Origin: Chaetoderma sp. LZ-2023a
Lineage: Eukaryota > Mollusca > Caudofoveata > Chaetodermatida > Chaetodermatidae
NCBI GenBank assembly: GCA_034401795.1
Contig: CM067373.1
Location: 44,256,914 to 44,320,913, forward strand
DNA length: 64,000 nucleotides
Reading direction: 5' to 3'
Notes under the pieces: model-generated
Databases searched by the model: none
What the model was told of the DNA's origin: nothing
What the model saw: the letters and a program-made list of their open reading frames with translations, nothing else
Shown here: positions 50,501 to 61,700 of the stretch, one piece after another
Numbering within the stretch: the stretch's first letter is position 1
How the letters are laid out: each line of letters begins with the position of its first letter
Program-made: the position numbers and the translations under genes

Positions 50501-52936
50501 CTGGCTCTGAGTAGGGTGAATTCCAAGGCTCTCTGTGCTGGTGTCCCTTCTGGCATCCTTAGCACATGGCCAAACATGGACCATCTTTATTGGGCAACTT
50601 TTACAGACAGTGGCGACGTATTACACATCTTGTATAGTGCATTATTGGAAATTATGCTGTCTGGCCATCGGTGACCAGTGATGGTGCGTAGGTGTTTGCG
50701 ATGGCAGGCATCGCGTTTGTCTAGAGCTGCCTTTGGGGCTTCCCAGCTGTTACAGTTATACAGCATCAAGGATACGCAGGTTGCATTATATAAAAGTAGT
50801 CTTTTTTGTCAATGGAATCTTTGATCTACGAATCCATAGCTTCCAGAAGGACTGAAAAGCTATGTTCCCCATGACGCCGCACATCTTCAATGCAATGCAA
50901 CTGGCCTGGCGTTGTACATCTAGGATCTTTGCGCATTTAATTGTGTCGAAGGCTCGTGACATGTCAATGGCAATTTTGTGGAAATCCCAGTGTTTGGACA
51001 TGACTACCGACACAAGCATGAGTTGAGCCCATACAATGTCTGCGCAGCTACATCCACATCTGAAGCCACTTTGACATGATCCGGTGAAGTCATCGATCTT
51101 GTCTCGGATGCCGCATAGAGTAACACTGGATAGGATTTCTGTATGCTGTTGAGAATGGCTGGGGCCAGATGGCTTCTTGGGCTTGGGTAGTGTGATAACG
51201 GTGCCTTGGCCTACAGCGTCGATGGGAAGGTGGTGCATAAAAACTGAATTGATTAGGCGCATGATCAGCTCTGACAGTGTATGAGATATCATGTCTAGTC
51301 TATAACGGACAATGTATGAGCTATCATGGCTAGTCTATAACTGACAGTGTATGACCTATCGTGTCTAGTCTATATCTGACAGTGCATGAGCTATCATGAG
51401 TGGTCTATAACGGACAGTGTATGAGTTATCATGTCTAGTCTATAACGGACAGTGTATGAGCTATCATGTCTAGTCTATAACTGACAGTGTATGAGCTATC
51501 GTGTCTAGTCTGGTCTATAACGAACAGTGTATGAGCTTTCATGTCTAGTCTATAACGGACAGTGTATGAGCTTTCATGTCTAGTCTATAACTGATAGTGT
51601 ATGAGCTTTTGTGTCTAGTCTATAACTGACAGTGTATGAGCTATCATGTCTAGGCTATAAAGGACACTGTATGAGCTATCATGTCTAGTCTATAACTGAC
51701 AGTGCATGAGCTCTCATGTCTAGTCTATAACTGACAGTGCATGAGCTATCATGTCTAGTCTATAACTAACAGTGTATGAGCTATCGTGTCTAGTCTATAA
51801 CGGACAGTGTATGAGCTATCGTGTCTAGTCTGGTCTATAACGAACAGTGTATGAGCTTTCATGTCTAGTCTATAACGGACAGTGTATGAGCTTTCATGTC
51901 TAGTCTATAACTGATAGTGTATGAGCTTTTGTGTCTAGTCTATAACTGACAGTGTATGAGCTATCATGTCTAGGCTATAAAGGACACTGTATGAGCTATC
52001 ATGTCTAGTCTATAACTGACAGTGCATGAGCTCTCATGTCTAGTCTATAACTGACAGTGCATGAGCTATCATGTCTAGTCTATAACTAACAGTGTATGAG
52101 CTATCGTGTCTAGTCTATAACGGACAGTGTATGAGCTATCATCTCTAGTCTATAACTGACAGTGCATGAGCTATCATGTCTAGTCTATAACTGACAGTGC
52201 ATGAGCTATCGTGTCTAGTCTATAAGTGACAGTGTATGAGCTATCACGTCTAGTCTATAACTGACGGTGTATGAGCTATCATGTCTAGTCTATAAAGGAC
52301 ACTGTATGAGCTATCATGTCTAGTCTATAACTGACAGTGCATGAGCTCTCATGTCTAGTCTATAACTGACAGTGCATGAGCTATCATGTCTAGTCTATAA
52401 CTAACAGTGTATGAGCTATCGTGTCTAGTCTATAACGGACAGTGTATGAGCTATCATCTCTAGTCTATAACTGACAGTGCATGAGCTATCATGTCTAGGC
52501 TATAACTGACAGTGCATGAGCTATCGTGTCTAGTCTATAAGTGACAGTGTATGAGCTATCACGTCTAGTCTATAACTGACGGTGTATGAGCTATCATGTC
52601 TAGTCTATAACTGACGGTGTATGAGCTATCATGTCTAGTCTATAACTGACGGTGTATGAGCTATTATGTCTAGTCTATAAAGGACAATGTATGAGCTATC
52701 GTGTCTAGTCTATAACTGACAGTGTATGAGCTATCGTGTCTAGTCTATAACTGATGGTGTATGAGCTATCATGTCTAGTCTATAACTGACGGTGTATGAG
52801 CTATGATGTCTAGTCTATAACTGACGGTGTATGAGCTATCATGTCTAGTCTATGACTGACAGTGTATGAGCTTTTAACCCTTACACTGATGAATTCCCTC
52901 TATCTCATTTTCATGGCAGTCATGGAGGAGAACTGT

Positions 52937-52967
<31 letters not shown>

Positions 52968-55900
52968 AAATTAATATAACTGGAAGACATTGCCTTCTAG
53001 TTAAACTAATTTCAAACTATTCAACAGAATAAGTTTTATATGGTAAAGAATATTCATTTTCAGGGATTTGTCATAGAAAGGGTTGAAAACATCTAATATC
53101 CAATACGGGAGGCCATATATTAAATTATTGGGGGGAGGGATGGAGGGGGGAGTAATGATGGTGGTTCATTTAGCTGGGTGGTTTTATGACCACCCATCCT
53201 ACAGTAGCTGCCCCTTTCATCATCAAAATAAAGTTTCAACAATAGAACTGTTTGTGTGTATAATGCTTCTCTCTTACTGATGGTTTTATCCTGCATATCG
53301 AGCATGACGCCAATAATATCTCCAACCTGCCACGCTTTGCCATAAGGTTCCTGGTTCTGATACCATTTGTGCGCCTGAGAAAGGAGACAAAAGGGGCATA
53401 GTATCATACAGCAGTCTGACTGTAAAACATACAGTCATGTGTGCAGCACAGATAACATAACTGCAGTGAGTTGCAATAATATGTATAAACATGCACACAT
53501 GCATGCAGACACACACACACACGCGCGCACGCACACACACCACAGGCATGCTCTCTAAATATTGAACCAGCCTGTTTCAAACAATCTTTCTGACAACGGC
53601 AGAAAACCCCAGATAATTTTACTACATCATGTCCCCTCATTGCATACACTGTAAGTTAATAAAGAAGTAATATTCATACCCCATTAAATGACAATTCCAG
53701 CTTTAGCTTTGCCACGCCTATCTATAGCTAAGCTCCACCGATGCATCGTCTGTGTTGAGATCGATTGATCCCTGAACTCCCTGACAATCAATTTCCAAAA
53801 AACTATACAAGCAATTTGTTGACTATTTTGAAACTAATTTGACTGGGTGCTGTTGCTGCCATCAACAGCATGTTTATTTAATAGTAACGACATACAATTT
53901 GTACAACAATGCTTAGTCCATCACGTAGATGATTGTGACGTCATATGATGGATGGATAAGCTGAAAAGGTCCATTAACCAATATGTACAACAAACATCGA
54001 CAGATCCTGATATGCTCTACAACATTAGAGCTCTAGTTGATATATGTTAATGCATTAATGGTCAATCCAATCAGAAATGAACTCTGCACCGGCTTTGAAG
54101 AATATCCATTTGCAAGCCAAATGGAGACTATTTTTCTATTTTTATCAATGGAATATGCAGCTTTATAACTGAGTCAGTCATTCCAGTGCTAAAATTTCAA
54201 AAAAATTGAATTCTCCTGGCCTTCAAAGTAACAACTAGTGAGCAGATATTTTTTAATTCTTTAAATCTTGACCATTACCGTAGACCCATCGAATGCATAT
54301 GACATGCCATCAGTGCCGAGTTCTACATATGGACATGAAGAGACTTTGGCCCAGCCAACCTTCATATAACCTGTGGTTATCACCTCAAACTCATAGTACC
54401 TGGGAAAAAACAACAATATTTTAATAACATAAGATCTTAACCACTTAATCATTGAATTTGTTCAAGAAAATTAAAAATACAAATTTTCTATGAGAAAATG
54501 TCCATTTGCAGAACAAGACACTATTTCTTATAATTTACTATTGAAATGACTGATCGAATCGAGCCAGTTGTTCTCGTGGTAAAGTATCAATAATAGCGTT
54601 CTCTTTTCGGCAAACTGACCTTTGTCAAGACACCTGCACAAGCTGTTTTGACCAGCTTGAGTGTAAAAGGATTAATAAGAGAAAACTTAGAAAACATAGT
54701 AAAGCCTACCTGAATGAGACAAAATAATTTCTTATAGATTTCATAACAAGAGAAAAGATACATTTAGCCACACCTTAACTCGCTAGTCTTAGTGAGAAAA
54801 TAATTTGCTACAAATTTGGAGTTTGACAGATTCCTAATAATTTTACAACAATCAAAGAAAGTAAAATTAAAGACAGAAAAACAGACAGACAGACTGACCA
54901 ACCAACAGACTGACTTATACTTGTTGTGAGTCGCAACTAAAAATGAAAAAGACAGACAATAGAAGAACAGTTCACCAAGTCAATGACTGACACGGGATGG
55001 GCCATAGATAAATATGAAAGACAGGTGGTTGATTAATGCCACTCACTTGCTATGGTAAATAACATCTGTTGGCCAAAAGATAGTAGTTCTTTAAGATGGA
55101 TTCTCATAGAACCACACGTCTTAAAGAAGGGCAATCATTTAGTCCTGATAGCAGGTGTTTGCCTTATGTATGTATGATTACTGTATTGTGCGGCTATAGT
55201 TCTCAGCCAAAATCTTTAACTTCCTCAGATAAATTCTTGGTTTGACTGTACCCCGAGTCCTGCTTTCATGGTCACCTCGTAGCACGCTTAACAGATTTAT
55301 GCAATGATGCCTTCTTCTGGCTTTGTATTTGCTGGCTCCCAATAGGGCAAATTTCAAGGCTCTCTGTGCTGGTGTGTCCCCTGACATCCTTACCACATGC
55401 CCAAACATGGACCATCTTTTCTGTGCGACTTGTACGAACAGCGCCAATGTATTAAACATCTTGTATAGTGCATCATTGGAAACTATGCTGTCAGGCCATC
55501 AGTGTCCAGTGATGGTGCGTAGATGTTTGCGGTGGCAGGCATCGAGTTTGTCTAGAGCTGCCTTTGGAGCTGCCCAGCCGCTATACAGCATCAAGGATAC
55601 ACAGGTTGCATTGTATAAAAGTAGCCTTTTTATCAAGGGCATCTTTGATCTACGAATCCATAGCTTCCAGGACCGGAAAGCTGTGTTCCCTATGACGCAG
55701 CATGTAGTAATGTCAGCAGTACTGCAAAGCAGTGAGCACAGGATGTTACTTTTTCTCCATGGTTCGCCACCTCGAAGTGGATCATCATCTTTTTTAGTTT
55801 CATGCTTTGTAGATATGTGTATGTGGGTGAACTCTGGATTCATTCATAGAGATTCTTACTTTTTAGTTTGCTTACAGCCATTGGGAGAAATTCGTCAAAG

Positions 55901-58670
55901 GGTTTCTTTTCCTCGTCTATGAAGTCCACGTCGTCAGCATATTCCTGTGGAATTTTCCCGCACAGATTTCAATGCAGCATGACTAGTGACACAAGAAGGC
56001 GTTGAGCCCATACAATGTCTGCGCAGCTCCTTCCATGTTTAAAGCCACTTTGACGTGATTCGGTGAAGTTGTCGATCTTGTCTCGGATGCGGCATAGAGT
56101 AATACTGCATAGGATTTTCCGTACGCTGTTGAGAAGCACAATGGGCCGTAGATTCCCGCGGGGGGGGGGGGGGGGGGGGGGGGGGGGCTTTTTGGGTTTG
56201 AGGAGCGCGATAAGGGTGCCTTGGCCTACAGCATCAATGGGAAGGTGGTACATAAAAGCTGACTTGATAATGTGCGTGATCAACTTAAGATAATGTCACT
56301 TGCGTATTTGAATAGTTGATTGCTTATGCCATCAGGTCCAGATGCATGGACATATTTCAGGGCTTTGAGTGCCTTCAACTTTTGCTGTTTTAATTGGTGT
56401 TAGTAATGGCCTGGGGTCTCTTGAGAATTGACTGTTCCTTGAACCATTCTCGAATTGCCTCGAATTTGGCCTGGTCAGTGTCGATAAAGTGTCCATCAGA
56501 GTTATGTACAGTGAGTGGTGGTGTGTAGTCTAATTCTCAGGGCTCAGGCTGCCCGAAGCATTTTGTGACAGTCGTCCATGGCAGTGATTTCGTCTGCTTG
56601 TTGAATAGCAAGATCTTTTAAGCGTTCACTGATGTGGTGCAGAATGTTAATACATTCCCCGCATAGTTTGGTGTGGTCTTCACTTTGGCGACTTTGATAG
56701 ATGCGCAGCCGTAACACTTTGTTTGCTTTAGACAGTTTTAAAGAATGTCAATCACTTAGTCCCAATAGCAGGTGCTTGCTTGAGACAGATAATTTGCACA
56801 CAGGAAGCAGAATGTTTCTATATCAACGACAGCGAGCAATATAGTAGAATGTTCCATATCTTACCATTTTCCCTCTGTGACAGTATAGGTTAGCTCTGCT
56901 CTGAAGGTCCGTGTAGCATTAGCTTTCTCAGCACTCTGTCGCAGCAAGGCTGAAACAGCAAGGCATTGCCATTATGACAAAGTCAACTATACAACACCGC
57001 ATCTGTACTGCTAATTCCATCTAGTTATCTCTCAAACAGATTTATGCCACATCAAGTCCAGGAAATCTAGCTCATTCTTTGAACCTCAAACTAATGGAGG
57101 AATAGAGTTTTAGCTTTGCCCCGCCCATCTTTAGCTAAGCTCCACCCATGCTTTGCCTGTGGTGGCATCAATTGATCCCTGCACTCTCTCAATCTGAATT
57201 TCCAGAAAACTATACTGATAAGCTGTTGAATAGTTTGAAACTAATTTGACTGGGTGCTGTGCTGCCTATGGCAGCAACAGCGCCCGTCAAATTAGTTTCA
57301 AATCATTCAACAGCCTGTTTATTAAATAGTAAAGACATACCATTCGCACAACTTGACAGACTATTAAGCATTTATAACAGACTATATCCTGTCATTCATG
57401 ATATAATTGATTATGTCAGCCTACATGTGACGTAGTTGATTATGAAATGTGTCATATATATCTGCTCTCCGCTAACATATTGGAGAGGCGTAGCATTTTA
57501 TGGCTTAAATTTTTTCAAGAAAATATAAATTCTCACAAAGACAATGTCAATTTGCAGACCAAGAAGACTATTTTTGACAATTTACCACTGGATGACTGAC
57601 TCGGCTATCAAGCCAGTCATTCCAGTTGTAAATTTTCAAAAATTGTTTTCTCTTGGTCTGCAAATCGACATTTCTCAAGACCACTGCAGAGGCCGTTTTG
57701 GCTGATATGAGGGTTAAAGGTTCAACTCCCAGAATGGCATTTATGAGGACCAGGAATAATTCACAAAGCCTGCTTATTAGATTAGATGACAAGGTCATAA
57801 TTTGCACAAACTCAATATGACCGCCATATTAAGCACAAATGTCGGTGCCCCTCAAATCATTCAAATGTAATTTTTGGTTAATGTAAGCTACTTATAATTT
57901 GGTGGCTGAAGACATCGTACAAAATTATCTTACTGATGTCAAGAAAATAGATGACTCATCTCAATTGCCAAATGGAGAAATCTGTTCAGCAGATAATTTA
58001 CAAAGAATAGAAATTAAACTTCTTGATGAATTTCAAACAATCACTTCACAACTCGTAATGGTCTGGATCCTGTGCATGAAACTTGGCAAATTTCTTAGTT
58101 TAAAAATTACACCTGCAATCAGTTTGTCATATGCTCCCATATTTTGCTTCATCGTGGCATATCCTGTAGCAAAAATGTGCATATCTACCTACAGATGATG
58201 ATCGAACACCTAACAACATGATGTCAACCAGAAATTGGAAGATGACTATCACATAATTTAATATTGTTCTGTTACAATGCAGCTTTCTTTTTTCTGTTAC
58301 ACCTCAAGATTCTTTTTTCCATTACAACTCAAGATTTTGAGTCAAGCTTAGTTAGTTTGGTATGGGTGGGGGTGTGTGAGGGGGTGGGGATAGATAACGA
58401 ATGCTTCTAATTATCAGAGTAATATACATGAAAGAACGATGTACTGCAGATGCTGATAGTTAAATAAATATCACAATATCATACTGCATGCGACACAAAC
58501 AGCCCAAAGTCATCAATAAAACAAACATCGCGTCTTTCCATCCTACCTTTTTAGTTTACAACAATATTTGACCGCATAACCCCGAAAATCAAGTCTTCAT
58601 CGGGACCACAAGGGCAATCAGCCACCCAAGTTTGGTCAGGATCTCTTCACACAGAGACAGACAAGCAAGC

Positions 58671-58765
<95 letters not shown>

Positions 58766-61700
58766 GACAGACAGACATGGCTATCTCAATAGTCTCACAT
58801 CATTTCATGGTGAGGCTAATAACAGGAAAATGTTAAGCATGGAAAAAGCAAAGATAAATAAAGCGATCACAAAGTAAAATAGAGACTTAGTACAAACAAG
58901 GTAATATGAAAGCAACACGAGCAATCACAGATTACATGCCCCTCATCCTCGAATTTATGTCAAATTGTAAATTTTGGGGGATTTTCTGGATCATGCCCAA
59001 TGTTGTGACATCCTAGTTACAGTCACACACTTTCATATTCTAAAATTTGAGCCACATCTGACTGGTAGTTTCCGAGATATCCATAGATCCAGTATTTGAT
59101 CAAATCTGCATCCAGTTTTTATCAAGATCATGGCCAGCACAAACATTGTGAATCCTCTTTCAAGGTAAGGTACCATGTCGTGATAACATTTGAGCCAAAT
59201 CAGATTATTTTTTTAGATACAGCACCGGACACACAAACAGACAAACACACCTGTAAACACACCTGTAGACAGAGACATCAAAGCAATACCCGCTTTTGCT
59301 TACAGGACTAAGGTAACAAACAAAGCATCAAGAGCAAATGAACTATAGCCGAGACTATTGTCAAACAGACAGATGAGCGGACAGATGCACAGACATAGGG
59401 ATGGACAGATGGACAAACTTCTGTAATAGTAAACACAAGACAACGTGGGAGAGGAAGGAGATAAAAAATCATGTTCACTTCTCTCATACAAGACAACATG
59501 AGAATGGAAGGAGACAAGGAATTTGACACATCACTACACAATTCACAAAGATGAGAATCGCTTTGTACAAAAATGCTGATGACAGAAACTTGTGTCGGGA
59601 AACAGTTACGGGTTTCCATACCTTTATGTCGTGCATGTAGAGATTTGACCCGGGCTAGAAGCTTACTTCCTGTTAATAAAATCATGCAGGGGTGTGGTTT
59701 AGCAGAAAGGTAAATCAACATAGCACATGAGTCAGTATGAAATATGAATACATTGGCAGCCACATATGGCATGCATACAAATGTTATCTTTCTGAATTCA
59801 GTCTCAGTCACAATTTCTCTCTTCTCCTTCTTACACCTACCTCTATCCATGACGCCTTTCTATGCTTCACCACTGGTCTTGAGAAATGTCCATTTGCAGA
59901 CCAAGAGAAGACTATTTTTGAAAAATTACCACTGGAATGACTGGCTCGATAACCGAGCCAGTCATTCCAGTGGTAAATGTTCAAAATCTTCTTGAATAAA
60001 TTTGAGGGTTAAAGGGTTAAATGCTGATTAACTAACCTAATTTGATTAACTAACAATTATATTTTACCATTAAATTTGCATTGAGCAATGAAGTAATGGC
60101 ATGGTGAAATAGGATTGAAACTTCATTTGCAGGCCAAGAGAATACTATTGTTGAAAATTTACCACTGAAATGACTGGCTCGGTTATCGAGCCAGTCATTC
60201 CAGTGGTAATTTAAAAAAAAATAATATTCTCTTGGTCTGTAAACGGACATTTTTTAAAACCACAGCAGAGTGCAGTTTTGGCCAGCTCCACTAAGAAAGG
60301 GTTAAATGACCAATGAAATGAGACCCCCACCCCTCCCACCCATTATAATTGTCCATAAGCTGGGGAATGAGAAAATACCTAACCTGACATGGCAAAAGCT
60401 CTGGGCTAAAATAACATGGCTGAATAATATCAATGCACTTTAGCATTCATATAGCTGTAGTTATACAGGTGCAATAACTGTGTTACATAGACAGCTTGGT
60501 AGCTGTGATCCCGACAGCCTAGCTGGAGCAAAGTTAAATGCAAAACTTTACATGTGTTGTACTAAGTCCCGCTAAACAGACTAAGCCTGCATTGACAAAG
60601 TCCATATGCTAAAATTACAGGCTAGAATGATAGACACACTATTGTATTACCCCCCAGCAATATCACATGGCCAAATGCTGTTATTTGATTGGTTATGTTC
60701 AGTGATGTATGATCTGGTATTTCCATCACGCGAGGGCAATACTACATGGTGTTTTGTCGAGGGGATTACAGACTATTATGCATGTGCAGACATATATAAT
60801 ATGTAAACTGTCCCCCCGGCAAAACACTGGTGCAACTAATAGTATTGGAATAGATTCAGTGATACTGTTTTGCTGTGACCTTGCTTATGGGCAAAAAATT
60901 ATTTACCTAAAGCTCTAAATATGACAAAGTATGAAGAACTATCTTTTACACTGTTTTCTATAATTTAGAAATTGCACTAAACATGTTAAATAAGCTTTAG
61001 TTTCACAACAGATAAGAAATGTATCTATGAACAGTGTGACAAGTTCAGGTGTCACTAGCCCAGGAAACGGAAAACCAGTAAGAATGGAGACCTAGATACG
61101 TAGAGCGGAGGTGGTGTGAGCATGTGTAATTGTAATAAGTCAGCTGACCGATAACGTAACACTTTCAGCGACAACTCATTGAATAAGTAACTTCTTTATG
61201 GCATATAACATATTCTGTTGAATATTTTGAAATTAAAATGACTGGAATTCCAGTCATATTAATTTCAAAATATTCAACAGTTTTCCTGTTTGTATGCCCT
61301 GAGATTGAGATATGAGGAATTTATCGGTGAAAGGGTTAAATGAGCCAAAGATATAATATCATGCAAAAGTGGGCCATATTCTACCAGTGAACTATAGGCC
61401 AGAATAGAGTGATCTGATCTGTCACTCATGTATCCGACGTCATAATCAACTACATCACAAAACAATCGAAAAGTCTGTCACTAAAGTGTATAAATTGTAT
61501 GTTTTTGATAAATTAAAAATTTAATAAACATTTTGTTAAATATTTTGAAACTAATATGACAGAAATTAGTTTCAAGAGATTCAACAGCTTACCTGTATAG
61601 CTACCTTGAGATGTAGATTTTGGGAATTCCGGTATCAATGTTTCAAATCCATTCCAACACGCGTAAAAAGGTGAAAGGAGCTTAAGCAGAAACAGGCGGG

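Noticed and set aside
57899-58198. A 99-codon plus-strand frame
   Set aside because: No recognised motif, no splice or promoter support, and it lies antisense in a RyR intron.
58632-58877. TDRQ-repeat frame
   Set aside because: Translation of the (ACAG)n microsatellite.
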